Source: Pedobacter riviphilus
Lineage (GTDB): Bacteria; Bacteroidota; Bacteroidia; Sphingobacteriales; Sphingobacteriaceae
NCBI RefSeq assembly: GCF_014692875.1
Contig: NZ_CP061171.1
Location: 1,364,001-1,428,000 of the forward strand
DNA length: 64,000 nucleotides
Direction: 5' to 3'
Shown: positions 18,113 to 26,935 of the stretch, piece by piece
Numbering within the stretch: the first letter of the stretch is position 1
How the letters are laid out: each line of letters begins with the position of its first letter
Position numbers and translations under genes: made by a program
Notes under the pieces: model-generated
The model's input: the letters and a program-made list of their open reading frames with translations, nothing else
Told to the model about the DNA's origin: nothing
Databases searched by the model: none

Positions 18113-18673
18113 TTATTTGATGGGTTTATATTGCATCCACACAATGTCACAGGTAAATGCTCTTGATTGCAACATTTCCAGGTTTACTCTATCTATAAAT
18201 GGGGTTAAACCTTTGCCAATCGCTGTGGGATGAAAGTACAGGTTATATTCGTCAATCAGGTTTTCCTGAATGAGGCTTGAAACAAAATAGTTACCGCCGT
18301 ACACGATTATATCGCCTTTGTTTTGCCTTTTTAATGCCTTAATTTCTTTAGCAATATTATTCCTGGTTATTCTGGTGTTTTTCCAATCATTTCGTTGAAG
18401 TGTCTTTGAAAAAACAATTTTCAAACAATCGTTCATCTTAGCCACAAACCCGGGGTCTTCTCCTAAGGGGTCAGTTTTTCTGGCATCCCAGGCCGGAATA
18501 AATTCTTCTGCCAACTTTCGCCCCAGTAAAATGCAGTCAACTTGGGCGGTTTGTTGGTTTAGATGTTTTTTTAACTGATCATCAAAATTCCAGGTCATCC
18601 AATCCGTTTCGCCATTAGGTCCTGCACAATATCCGTCAAGAGATAGTTGCATTTGTAGTTTCAGTTTACGCAT
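18113..18673 (-). CDS. Dihydrofolate reductase-like (RibD C-terminal domain) protein
   Basis: A 186-residue RibD_C/DHFR-fold protein. The start is typical (KLKLQMQLSLDGYCAGPNGE), followed by ILLGRKLAEEF and a late glycine-rich nucleotide site IIVYGGNYFVSSLIQENLID. Family members reduce NADPH-linked pteridine-like or unknown substrates; true folate or riboflavin function is not implied because no other such genes are nearby. It is the last intact gene of a minus-strand set with a membrane protein and a SnoaL-like protein, probably under the AraC regulator at 20008-20697. Family confident, function unknown. Confidence 0.85.
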   Translation of the reverse strand: MRKLKLQMQLSLDGYCAGPNGETDWMTWNFDDQLKKHLNQQTAQVDCILLGRKLAEEFIPAWDARKTDPLGEDPGFVAKMNDCLKIVFSKTLQRNDWKNTRITRNNIAKEIKALKRQNKGDIIVYGGNYFVSSLIQENLIDEYNLYFHPTAIGKGLTPFIDRVNLEMLQSRAFTCDIVWMQYKPIK

Positions 18674-18788
18674 AACGCATTAATTAAATAGTAATCATGT
18701 TAAATTAAGCCAAGATCATGTGATGGTACATGCAAAAGCAATAGCAAACTATAGGTGTAAAGTACGCAATAAAGAACTGTGCTACGGT

Positions 18789-19319
18789 TTAGACTTTATT
18801 TATTAGCAAGCTTACTTTTTTAGATAGAATAACCCCCACACCAACTGAGGTTAACAATATGATGGTACAGTATACAGGATCTGGCTTTACCGTCATTAAG
18901 AAAACAATGCCAAACAGGATGCTTGTTCTTAACCAGATGGACAGCCGTAGTTTATTGGTGTTTCCGAAAAAACCGATCAGATTCCCGTCAGCATTTTTGA
19001 TCATTTTCTTGGCACTTTTCATCCTTTTTTCAGTAAACGACCCGCTTGTTAACGCTATAAGAAAGAAGCCAATCAGACCCGATATTACCCAGCTGGTACC
19101 CTCCCAAACAGTAGCAGCCATGTATATGCCTGACAGCAGTGTCATTGCTGCACCTATACCAGCTATGGATAATTTTGTGTAAATAGTAACCGCTTCTTTT
19201 ATTTGCTCGTTTGTAGCGGCGTTACTAAGTTTAAGGATACAAATCCATTCTACACCGAGGCCAGCAAAAAGGAGCAGCACCCCGGATATATGGATAAACA
19301 GAACGATATTGTAAATCAT
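18789..19319 (-). CDS. Integral membrane protein, DUF2269-like
   Basis: A 176-residue protein with four or five hydrophobic segments. It opens with YNIVLFIHISGVLLLFAGLG, where an intramembrane His follows the start as in DUF2269-type four-helix membrane proteins. A soluble loop of basic residues (KRMKSAKKMIKNAD) lies in the middle. No catalytic motif is evident. It sits 41 nt after the SnoaL-like gene in the same orientation, so the two are co-transcribed. Function unknown; the family resemblance is judged from the topology and the N-terminal motif only. Confidence 0.65.
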   Translation of the reverse strand: MIYNIVLFIHISGVLLLFAGLGVEWICILKLSNAATNEQIKEAVTIYTKLSIAGIGAAMTLLSGIYMAATVWEGTSWVISGLIGFFLIALTSGSFTEKRMKSAKKMIKNADGNLIGFFGNTNKLRLSIWLRTSILFGIVFLMTVKPDPVYCTIILLTSVGVGVILSKKVSLLINKV

Positions 19320-19360
19320 GATTCGTTTTTTTTAATTGTGAAAAATCTTAAAGCAATTAC

Positions 19361-19789
19361 TTATAGCTCCGCGCTATCGACTTGTTGAAGCAAGAGCTGT
19401 AAATCGGTAAACACCCAGCGTTCCTGCACTTTATCGTCGGCTATCCTGTAAATGGCTATGCCGTTTAAAGTGATGGGTTTACCTGTGGCAGCGATACCTT
19501 CAAAATCACCTTCCTGTGTGCCCTGCAACCGCCACCGAACTGCTACCTTATCATTTTCGGCAATTATGTCTTCTGTATGGTAGCTGGCATCGGGCAAGGT
19601 TACTTTAATTTTTGAATAGAATGCCTTAAAAGACTGGGGCCCGGCAGGTGTACCTTTCGGCCAATCGTGGGAAATAAAGTTTTCTGCAACTAATTCATCT
19701 ACCATGGGCATATTCCAGTCTACCAAAACATCTTTGTAGAGTTTTAGGATGATCGCCTTGTTTTTCTCTGTGATATTGTTTGTTTTCAT
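19361..19789 (-). CDS. SnoaL-like ester cyclase/NTF2-fold protein
   Basis: A 142-residue cone-shaped alpha+beta barrel protein of the SnoaL-like polyketide cyclase group, common as stand-alone enzymes or binders in stress-linked operons. Typical features are LYKDVLVDWNMPMVDELVAE, FISHDWPKGTPAGPQ, the central KVAVRWRLQGTQEGDFEGI and the late GKPITLNGIAIYRI. It is the first gene of the minus-strand operon 19789-18113; a conserved site (19990-20007) lies about 200 bp upstream. The substrate cannot be read from the sequence. Confidence 0.85.
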   Translation of the reverse strand: MKTNNITEKNKAIILKLYKDVLVDWNMPMVDELVAENFISHDWPKGTPAGPQSFKAFYSKIKVTLPDASYHTEDIIAENDKVAVRWRLQGTQEGDFEGIAATGKPITLNGIAIYRIADDKVQERWVFTDLQLLLQQVDSAEL

Positions 19790-19989
19790 AAAAAAAAATG
19801 ATTTGTGCTAACTTTTAATTTATCCAACCGGTTTACTCATTAAGCAGGCTACAGTATACAGTTTAGGTAGCATTACAACAGTCAGCTTTATATGAATACT
19901 GGGGCGTCTGCATGCTTAACTGATACAGATAGTCACTCCCGGTTTTTCAGATAATTATTAATATCACAAAATTAGAGGGGGGAAGGGGA

Positions 19990-20007
19990 GAAAATTGTAT
20001 AATCCTG
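19990..20007 (-). promoter_or_regulatory. Putative AraC-regulator site upstream of the SnoaL/DUF/DHFR operon
   Basis: On the minus strand this reads CAGGATTATACAATTTTC, one base different from CAGGATTGTACAATTTTC at 20821-20838. It abuts the stop of the AraC gene and lies about 200 bp ahead of the operon start at 19789, in the same orientation relative to transcription as the second copy has to its plus-strand gene. Confidence 0.6.
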
Positions 20008-20697
20008 CTAACTTTTCATTGCAAATGACGGGCGAACCCCAAACATTTTTTTAAAGGTTTTGATGAAGTGTGATGAGTCTGTAAAACCGGCATGGTGTGC
20101 ACTTTCTGTAAGGGAACAACCAGTTCGGGATTTTATTGCCGCTATTTCTATCTTTTTCCACAGGATGTATTGGCGAATGGATATATTCATATCTTGTTTG
20201 AAGATATGAGCCAACCTGCTTTCTGAAACAAACACCTGGCGGGCAAGCTGGTCAATGCTCCAATCTTCTTCGGCTATGTGCTCATGTATCAGCTTTATAC
20301 ATTTGCTGGTGTAATCGCTTATCTTTTTATCGCTTTTTTTATCGAAACCAGGTAGTGAAAATTGTCCACCGCTTTTATAGTGGTCAATTTCTTTCGCATC
20401 GAAAACAACAATAGGCCTGTTTTCTAAATTATACAGGTTGATCAGGTGTTCTCCAACTGTAGTGGTTGGGTCAATAAAATAGATATACGATTCACCATGC
20501 GAGCAGTCAAACACATGCGGCGTGTTGGGTGATATAATGGCAGCCTGGATGTTTTTAAAATCCTGGTCCCCGGTGGATATATTCAGGGAACCCGAGTTGG
20601 CAAAAGCCAGTTCCAGTGCATAATGCGAATGCATTGCTGCGCTGTAGTTTTTTTTAGAGAAGGAAACAATCCCGTCGTCTATGAAAGTAATTGCCAT
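20008..20697 (-). CDS. AraC-family transcriptional regulator
   Basis: A 229-residue regulator. The N-terminal cupin (HSHYALELAFANSGSLNI) is at residues 1-110 and the C-terminal pair of helix-turn-helix motifs at about 135-229 (WSIDQLARQVFVSESRLAHI and ESAHHAGFTDSSHFIKTFKK, ending with GVRPSF). It lies between a minus-strand operon (18113-19789) and a plus-strand small secreted-protein gene (20896). Near-identical 18-bp sites lie upstream of both, so it probably regulates both and itself. The ligand is unknown. Confidence 0.9.
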   Translation of the reverse strand: MAITFIDDGIVSFSKKNYSAAMHSHYALELAFANSGSLNISTGDQDFKNIQAAIISPNTPHVFDCSHGESYIYFIDPTTTVGEHLINLYNLENRPIVVFDAKEIDHYKSGGQFSLPGFDKKSDKKISDYTSKCIKLIHEHIAEEDWSIDQLARQVFVSESRLAHIFKQDMNISIRQYILWKKIEIAAIKSRTGCSLTESAHHAGFTDSSHFIKTFKKMFGVRPSFAMKS

Positions 20698-20811
20698 ACA
20701 GGGTAAGGAAATTTTAATACACGAAGGTACTCTTTATGCCGCGTATTTTTTAGGAAATAAGATGGCGTATTTCTTTCCTGAACAATCTGGATATTAGGGA
20801 GAAGTAATGTT

Positions 20812-20838
20812 GAAAATTGACAGGATTGTACAATTTTC
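20812..20838. promoter_or_regulatory. Putative AraC-regulator site, inverted repeat
   Basis: GAAAATTG (20812-20819) and CAATTTTC (20831-20838) form a perfect 8-bp inverted repeat around ACAGGATTGTA. Its right part, CAGGATTGTACAATTTTC, recurs with one change at 19990-20007. It lies 115 bp before the AraC start (minus) and 58 bp before the secreted-protein start (plus). Confidence 0.6.
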
Positions 20839-20895
20839 CCACTTATAAACTGCCGTATTTTGCAAAATAGTCTTTTGTTAAAAAAAAATCGTGAT

Positions 20896-21294
20896 ATGAA
20901 AAAAATAATTATTGCTGTATTGATGGGGTGTTTGTTCCAGGTAATTAAGGCCCAGGAACCCGGCCAGAGTTTGGTTGGGATTTATAAGTCAACAACAAGT
21001 CGGGCCTGTATTGTGCTCTATATGTCCGATACACGGCTCCGCGCCAAAGCCTATGAAGATTTGGCTATCATAAAAAGAAATGTTTACACCAGGGAATACC
21101 TATCGGGATTGCTGGCCGACAAAAATTGTCCTGATTTTATAGTCAGCTACAACGAATCCGTTTTTGAAAATTTACTTAGCTGGAATGACCCGATAGAATT
21201 TACAATTCCTCAAAACAATGCGATTAACAAGGCGATATTAATTTTTTTTACCCATGCCGGTACGAAGTTTAAGCCATTAAAAATAAGATTGTGA
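20896..21294 (+). CDS. Small secreted protein of unknown function
   Basis: A 132-residue protein with a clear signal peptide (KKIIIAVLMGCLFQVIKAQ) and a mature part with no recognised domain. I chose the ATG at 20896 because the signal peptide starts there; the upstream frame from 20860 would add a polar stretch. The mature protein contains isolated Cys residues (RACIVLY, KNCPDF) and ends with a basic tail. The AraC-type site 58 bp upstream places it in the same regulon as the SnoaL/DHFR operon. I do not recognise the family. Confidence 0.6.
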   Translation: MKKIIIAVLMGCLFQVIKAQEPGQSLVGIYKSTTSRACIVLYMSDTRLRAKAYEDLAIIKRNVYTREYLSGLLADKNCPDFIVSYNESVFENLLSWNDPIEFTIPQNNAINKAILIFFTHAGTKFKPLKIRL

Positions 21295-21452
21295 CGGTTC
21301 AAGGTTTTAAGTTTATCAATGTCGGACTGATATCGGGAAATTCAGGTCGGAAGATTTATCGTGTGAATATTTGTAAAGCTCAATTAAAAATCCTTAAAAT
21401 TAAATGCTTTAGGAACCCACTGCGGGGTTTGATATTTTTTTATCGATTTTTG

Positions 21453-21590
21453 TTAGTTGCGCCTCAGTTCTGACAATGTAGCCTTCACATTCTTTCTTAA
21501 ATCAGATGCTGCATCATTGGAGAGCGTAAGAATAGTTTCTACTTTTGATAAAAATTCAAGTTTTGACAGGCGGTTATTGCTTATATTTAT
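21453..21590 (-). pseudogene. Possible short coding remnant
   Basis: A 45-codon minus-strand frame without a start codon between in-frame stops. It reads like an amphipathic helical protein end (KLEFLSKVETILTLSND, then LRKNVKATLSELRRN). It could be the C-terminus of a lost gene. The rest of the 21295-21693 gap shows nothing else. Confidence 0.25.
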
Positions 21591-21693
21591 CTATTGAACA
21601 CCATTTAATATATAGCCGTGTATATGATGAATTTGGAAAACAAAAGACAAGAAGGTTAGTTCTATTTCATCAGCACAGCCCCAAAAACTAGCT

Positions 21694-23093
21694 ATGCCCC
21701 AAAATTTACCATTGAAAAATATAGAAGCTATAAGACGTGTATTGCCAATGATATTGGCTACAGCCATTTTTATGCAGATGCTCGATTCGACCATACTCAA
21801 TACATCTCTGCCTGCCATTGCAAAGGATCTCCATCAATCTCCATTGAATATGCAAAATGCCATTATTGGCTATGTATTAACCCTAGCTGTTTTTATGCCA
21901 GTAAGTGGTTTCTTATCCGATAAATTTGGTACAAAGAAAGTGTTTATTCTGGCCTTAGTACTTTTCAGTGCGGGGTCACTTTTTTGTTCGCTTTCTGGAA
22001 ATCTAACTCAACTGGTAATTTCAAGAATAATACAGGGCGTGGGGGGAAGTCTGATGACACCGGTTGGGAAATTAGCGCTGGTTAAGAGCTTTCCAAAGAA
22101 AGATTTATTGAAAGCAATGAATTTTGCAATTATACCCGCACTCATCGGACCTGTTTTAGGCCCACTTGTTGGGGATACATGGTAGATTATCTATCCTGGC
22201 ACTGGATATTTTTGATTAATATACCGATGGGAGTTTTGGGTATTGTGCTCAGCTTGCGATACATGCCTGATTACAGATCTGCTGTGATTGATTTTGACTT
22301 GCGGGGCTTTTTAATTTTTGCTGCTGCATCATTATTGCTCTCCATTTCTCTCGAACTCCTTGGGGATGTTGTTTATACTACACCTGCCTTGGCAATTTTG
22401 TCACTTGGTGTGTTAATGCTTTATTTTTATTATCGGCATGCTGTAACAGATAATAATCCTATTTTTCCATTGAACTTATTTAAGGTAAGAACTTTTAGGG
22501 TAGGCATACTTGGTAATCTTGCTACTCGATTAGGTATCAGTGCAATACCTTTATTGTTACCCATGATGATTCAGATAGCTTATGGTCGATCTGCAGTAGT
22601 TTCAGGCTGGATTATAGCACCAATGGCACTAACTGCTATTATTGCAAAATCGCAGGTAATAAAAATTTTAAATAGGTTTGGTTACAGAGCAACATTGATG
22701 GCCAATACTTTTATAATCGGGAGCCTGATCTGTGCGATGGCTATACCTGCCATCAGTTCGTCCATTTATTATTATGTACCAATCATTGTGATCATGGGTT
22801 TTTTTAACTCTATTCAATTTACAGCCATGAACACCATTTCAATTGCTGATCTGCGTGAGTATCATACCAGTAGTGGTAATTCTTTAATCTCCGTCAATCA
22901 GCAACTTGCAATCGGGTTTGGCGTTGCCTTCGGACTAATTATCTTGAAGTTATTTCGCGGGGACGTAAAGCTTATACATGATGATATCCATAATGCATTC
23001 AGGTATACCTTTCTTGTAGTAGGTATTTTGACCATACTATCGGGCCTTGTATTTAGAAGGTTACATTTTAAGGATGGTGAGAATTTAAAATAA
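21694..23093 (+). pseudogene. MFS drug exporter, DHA2 (14-TM, EmrB/QacA) family, frame broken at 22171-22174
   Basis: The first frame gives TM1-TM4 with MLDSTILNTSLPAIAKDL (DHA2 motif D1), GFLSDKFGTKKVF (motif A) and the start of motif C (ALIGPVLGPLVG), then stops at 22185. The second frame continues as MVDYLSWHWIFLINIPMGV, which is exactly how DHA2 proteins follow motif C. One more G in GGGG at 22171-22174 gives GPLVGGYMVDYLSWHW and an intact porter of about 466 residues. Likely role is proton-driven multidrug efflux at the inner membrane. No accessory HlyD or TolC genes are adjacent. Sequencing error is the likeliest cause of the break. Confidence 0.85.
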
Positions 23094-23107
23094 TTGCAGT
23101 AAGGTTA

Positions 23108-23142
23108 TTTGGCCCGACTTTTCCTTTTTAAAGTTAACTTTG
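23108..23142 (+). promoter_or_regulatory. Bacteroidota-type promoter ahead of the Crp-like gene
   Basis: TAACTTTG at 23135-23142 fits the TAnnTTTG -7 consensus, with TTTG at 23108-23111 as a possible -33 element. It lies 76 bp upstream of the Crp-like ATG. Confidence 0.4.
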
Positions 23143-23218
23143 GGCGAATTAAATATTTTGTTTCTTTTGTAGTTTATAAGAACTTCAAATTCCCTTTAAT
23201 CAAGCCTGCTACGAGCCC

Positions 23219-23530
23219 ATGTCGCAAATTTTCCGCCAGCATTTAGAAAAATTCATCAAGGTCTCAGACGATCAGTTCAATGAAATCATGGGATATTTCG
23301 AAACCAGGATAGTTGTTAAAAAAGAAAATGTACTAGTAAAAGGAAAAATCTGCAAGCATCATTTCTTTGTGCTGGAGGGACTTTTGCGAAAATTCTACAT
23401 TAACGAAAAAGAAGCCGAACAGACTGTAGAATTTGCCATCGAAACCTGGTGGATTACAGATAACATAGCCTACGAACGGCGGGCAAAGACACAGGCTAAC
23501 GATCAATATAGGTTAATTGGTGTTATTTGA
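23219..23530 (+). pseudogene. Crp/Fnr-family regulator truncated in its cNMP-binding domain
   Basis: The first 94 or so residues match the N-terminal half of the Bacteroidota Crp/Fnr cyclic-nucleotide-binding domain (FRQHLEKFIKVSDDQFNEI, CKHHFFVLEGLLRKFYI, EFAIETWWITDNIAYER). Family members run to about 190 residues with a C-terminal winged helix. Here the sequence loses similarity after RRAKTQ, ends 9 codons later and overlaps the 3' end of the opposing hydrolase gene by 8 bp. No continuation exists in another frame because the downstream DNA codes for the hydrolase. This is a genuine deletion junction, unlike the one-base breaks elsewhere, and the product should be inactive as a regulator. 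Confidence 0.75.
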
Positions 23531-24404
23531 GGAATTCTAAAAATTCAGAAAGAAATATTTCAGGGTTTTCTTCAACTACCCAATGTGCAGTATTGGGGAT
23601 GCGCACAGCAGTAACATTTGTTGCTACCTCCTTCATCATTTCCTCCATTATAGCGCCGCTTGTACTTATTGCACCGCCAACTGCTAATACAGGTATCGAA
23701 AGTTTTCCATTTTTAGCCAAATATGCACGGTTGTCTGTAACATCCTGATCAAAGGCTCTATATACTTCCAATCCAGCTCTGATTGCCCCTGGTGCAGCGT
23801 AAGCAGTGGTAAATATATTAATATCGTTATTGTTAATAGCGTCGGTATTGTATATTCTGTAGTTGAAAAAAGATTGCAGGTATTGTTTTTCACGCCCTGA
23901 TATTAGCATTTCGGGCAAATCGGGTACATTGTGAAACGCGAAGTGCCATACCCTGTGATCTGTTCGTATCACATCAAAAGCCTTTGTGCCTGGCAAGGGA
24001 GCATCTATAACTACGAGGTGCGATGTATGTTCCCTGTATTCCTGTGCATAAGCGTAAGCAACCATCAATCCAATGTCGTGTCCCACCAGGATAGCCGGGC
24101 CTTCTATTTTAAGATGTTCTTTTAAAAGATAGTGAATGTCGCCGGCCATTGTCCGTTTATCATAACCAGAAGCAGGCCGCCATGAATCGCCCGCACCGCG
24201 ATAGTCAACCGCTATTACCCTAAAGCCAGCTTCTGCCAATTTGGGGATAATGAAACGCCATTCCCACCATGTTTGCGGAAAACCATGAATGAGAATAATT
24301 ACACTTTCTCCATTTCCAGCTTCAACATAATGGATGCGCAATGTATTATCAATCACTGCCATTCCGTGCCTTACCGCTAAATTATTCGAATCTTTTTCTG
24401 TCAT
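23523..24404 (-). CDS. Alpha/beta hydrolase, epoxide-hydrolase/dehalogenase-like
   Basis: A 293-residue alpha/beta hydrolase with no signal peptide. It has oxyanion HGFPQTWWEW (from His40), AVDYRGAGDSWRP, the nucleophile elbow VGHDIG with Asp110 in place of Ser, and the catalytic His274 in NTAHWVVEENP. An Asp nucleophile is characteristic of soluble epoxide hydrolases, haloalkane and fluoroacetate dehalogenases. It is divergent from an Lrp/AsnC regulator gene (108-bp gap), which is its probable controller. Its 3' end overlaps the truncated Crp gene. Substrate unknown. Confidence 0.85.
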   Translation of the reverse strand: MTEKDSNNLAVRHGMAVIDNTLRIHYVEAGNGESVIILIHGFPQTWWEWRFIIPKLAEAGFRVIAVDYRGAGDSWRPASGYDKRTMAGDIHYLLKEHLKIEGPAILVGHDIGLMVAYAYAQEYREHTSHLVVIDAPLPGTKAFDVIRTDHRVWHFAFHNVPDLPEMLISGREKQYLQSFFNYRIYNTDAINNNDINIFTTAYAAPGAIRAGLEVYRAFDQDVTDNRAYLAKNGKLSIPVLAVGGAISTSGAIMEEMMKEVATNVTAVRIPNTAHWVVEENPEIFLSEFLEFLK

Positions 24405-24512
24405 TACGGATTAATTTATAACAAAGGTCGCAGATCAATTGTCTAAATTTGCTTTACTTTCTAAGGAATAACTACGCTAAACTTTTGAATCGAAGGTTTT
24501 TAATTTTTAAAT

Positions 24513-24962
24513 ATGCAGGCAGACGAATTACACCATGCGATACTAAATGAATTGCAACTTGATGCAAGAATGAGCAATGCCGAAATTGGCAGGAGGGTTG
24601 GTCTTTCGGCTCCGGCAGTGGCAGAAAGAATAAAGCGGATGCAGGACGAAGGGATAATAAAAGGGTTTTTTACAAGCATTGAGTTTTCAAAACTGAACTA
24701 TTTGCAAAAAGTGCTGATTGCTGTAAAATTACCGCCTGTTCAAGTGAACGTTTTTTTAAAGGAAGCAAAAAAAATTGAAGGAATAACCAACGTAGTTCAT
24801 ACCACTGGAGAATATTGTTTTTTTGTGAGTATGACCCTCAAATCTACAGAAGCGCTAAACACTGCGTTAGACCGGTTAGGGAAACTTGGGGCAACCATCA
24901 CGTTTTCAGTTTTATCAACCCCGATTGAACATAAATCAATTAATTTACCAACAAAAAAATAG
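24513..24962 (+). CDS. Lrp/AsnC-family transcriptional regulator
   Basis: A 149-residue protein with an N-terminal HTH (LQLDARMSNAEIGRRVGLSA, then VAERIKRMQDEGII) and a C-terminal RAM/AsnC ligand-binding domain (VLIAVKLPPVQVNVFLKEAK, VVHTTGEYCFFVSM). It is divergent from the alpha/beta hydrolase gene, the standard position for a local Lrp-type regulator. The effector is unknown; these regulators often respond to amino acids, but other small ligands are known. Confidence 0.9.
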   Translation: MQADELHHAILNELQLDARMSNAEIGRRVGLSAPAVAERIKRMQDEGIIKGFFTSIEFSKLNYLQKVLIAVKLPPVQVNVFLKEAKKIEGITNVVHTTGEYCFFVSMTLKSTEALNTALDRLGKLGATITFSVLSTPIEHKSINLPTKK

Positions 24963-24963
24963 G

Positions 24964-25227
24964 TTTGTACCTGATTATTATCCTCAGGTAATTAAGGAAC
25001 TGCGCGAACAGGGAATGATCGGCCAGGCCATTGTGAATGTAAAGGGAAGTACGACACTATTCCAGATAGAACAGGAGGTAGGTAGGATTGAGGAATACAT
25101 TACCATCATGCCAGTAGTGGATATGAAAAGAGCTGATGCTTCAGCAATTATTGTAAGTTATAACCCCCATCAAAAAACATTATTTAAGCTAACTTCAACA
25201 CGGATACCTGAAACGAGTTTAAGGTGA
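24964..25227 (+). pseudogene. C-terminal fragment of an unidentified protein
   Basis: From just after the Lrp stop a stop-free frame of 87 codons reads as normal protein (YYPQVIKELREQGMIGQAIV, then EVGRIEEYITIMPVVDM, ending PETSLR) but has no start codon of its own; the only upstream start lies in the Lrp gene in another frame. Codon use and amino-acid balance look coding. It is probably the 3' end of a gene whose 5' part was lost when the Lrp/hydrolase segment was joined here. I do not recognise the family. Confidence 0.4.
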
Positions 25228-25359
25228 CAACATTGCGTTAAAATTATCTGCCGAAGACTTTTAAGGCATATTATTAATCGAGTTCGGGTTAATAGGCTAT
25301 AGACTGCGGTTTGCTATTGCTAAGGAAAAGTAAAAGAATATTTTAAACCCAATCCGTTA

Positions 25360-26172
25360 TCACCTATTAAGTGGAAGTTGATTCGGAGAGACTCCGTATT
25401 TCTTTTTGAATATATATGAAAAATGGGAAAGGTCTTCAAAACCGACTTCGAGGTAAATCTCAGTCGGTTTTTTCTTTTTCTCGGCCAAATGATAGTAGGC
25501 CAGTTCCAACCTTTTATCTGTTAGCCATTTTTGAGGTGTGGTATCAAACAGCTTTTTAAAATCCCTGTTGAATGTTGATAAACTTCGGCCGGTTAAGTAG
25601 CCTAGTTTTTCTAAAGGCATATTGAACATAAAATTGCGCTGCATAAAATCGACCAGGTCGATCTTACCTGGAGCATCAAAATTGGCAAGGATACCGTCTA
25701 CGCTGGGATCGATCAACCGCAGGATATTAATGGCCTCTTCAATTTTAATGGTAGCCAGACTTTCTGGAAATTCATCCTCCATATCAAAATAAGGAATCAG
25801 CGAATTCAGGCAGCTTTCCAGTAGTGGATGGTTGTTAAAACGGTATATTTTCTGCTGTGGTTGTATACTCTTTTTATACTCGGTTTTTTCATAGAACTTC
25901 TTCAGTCGCTCGGTCGACAGATGCATCACCACAGTTTTATGTGGTAGGCCATTTTTCGGATAGTTGATAATCGTGGCCAGTTCGTTTCTTGGAATCAGGA
26001 AAGTATCACCCGTTTTAAAAATGAAAGTCGATTCCGCCTGAATGATTTTGGTTTCTCCGGAAATGAACCATACCAGCATATGGTCGTCAAACATCAGGTC
26101 GGATTTAAACAGCTTATCTTCATAGCTGGAAAGTTTGATTTCCTTGGTCAGGTATTTGGATATATGTTCCAT
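25360..26172 (-). CDS. AraC-family transcriptional regulator
   Basis: A 270-residue regulator with an N-terminal sensing domain (VWFISGETKIIQAESTFIF, DTFLIPRNELATI) and a C-terminal HTH pair (MPLEKLGYLTGRSLSTFNRD, GFEDLSHFSYIFKKKYGVSP). I chose the ATG at 26172 (MEHISKYLTKEI), which leaves 34 bp to the stop of the upstream SDR gene; the longer frame from 26226 would overlap that gene. It is the third gene of an SDR-SDR-AraC operon, and three phased direct repeats upstream of the operon (28013-28070) are its probable target, implying autoregulation. This architecture is common in Bacteroidota oxidoreductase loci. Confidence 0.88.
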   Translation of the reverse strand: MEHISKYLTKEIKLSSYEDKLFKSDLMFDDHMLVWFISGETKIIQAESTFIFKTGDTFLIPRNELATIINYPKNGLPHKTVVMHLSTERLKKFYEKTEYKKSIQPQQKIYRFNNHPLLESCLNSLIPYFDMEDEFPESLATIKIEEAINILRLIDPSVDGILANFDAPGKIDLVDFMQRNFMFNMPLEKLGYLTGRSLSTFNRDFKKLFDTTPQKWLTDKRLELAYYHLAEKKKKPTEIYLEVGFEDLSHFSYIFKKKYGVSPNQLPLNR

Positions 26173-26206
26173 TGTGATAAAGTTATTGGTTTTTGCGCTA
26201 TTTCCA

Positions 26207-26935
26207 TCATATGCACTGGCCGCCATCGATCAGATACTCCGAACCCGTAATGAAGGAAGCTTCATCACTTGCAAGGAAAGCTATCAGTTTGGCCACTTCT
26301 TCTGCCTTCCCAAACCTGGCTAGGGGAATAGTGCCGATCATATGGTCTTCCATAGACTGGGTCAACTCAATCTTATCCATGATCTCTGTTGCTACTGGTC
26401 CTGGACTAACCGCATTTATCCTGATCTTACGGGCAGAAAGTTCCAATGCTGCTATTTTCATGACCGCATTTAAGGCTGCTTTACTTGCTGCATAAACAGA
26501 AGCCTGGGGAGGGGAGATGTGCGCCGAGGTGGAGGAAAGCAAGATTACAGATGCATTTTCGTTTAAAATTGGGATGAACTTGCTTAAGGTAAAATAGGCA
26601 CCTTTGAAATTAACGTTCATTACCTCGTCGAAAATAGCTTCTGGCATGTGCTCAATCGGCGAAAATTTGGTGACACCTGCATTTACCACCAAGATATCGA
26701 TCTTGCTGAATCTTCCGCCAACTGCTGCGGCCAGCGCTTCGATATCCGTTAAACTTGATTGATTTGCAATAAAGCCTGTTACCCTAAGGTCTGATGCTGC
26801 CTTTTCTACTGCATCTTTTCTTCTTCCGGTAATGATCACCTGTGCACCGTTTTCTTTCAGCTGTTTGGCTGCAGCATAACCAATACCACTGTTGCCACCT
26901 GTAATCAGGGCGACTTTTCCTGTTAAGTTTTTCAT
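26207..26935 (-). CDS. Short-chain dehydrogenase/reductase (classical SDR)
   Basis: A 242-residue classical SDR: nucleotide motif TGGNSGIGYAAAKQL at about 12, NAGVTKFSP, catalytic Ser near 138 and YAASK (Tyr151-Lys155) and the PGPVATEIMDKIEL segment. It ends with the usual DGGQ. ATG 26935 overlaps the stop of the preceding SDR (26932) by 4 bp, so translation is coupled. Likely NAD(P)H-dependent oxidoreductase of unknown substrate. Confidence 0.9.
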   Translation of the reverse strand: MKNLTGKVALITGGNSGIGYAAAKQLKENGAQVIITGRRKDAVEKAASDLRVTGFIANQSSLTDIEALAAAVGGRFSKIDILVVNAGVTKFSPIEHMPEAIFDEVMNVNFKGAYFTLSKFIPILNENASVILLSSTSAHISPPQASVYAASKAALNAVMKIAALELSARKIRINAVSPGPVATEIMDKIELTQSMEDHMIGTIPLARFGKAEEVAKLIAFLASDEASFITGSEYLIDGGQCI

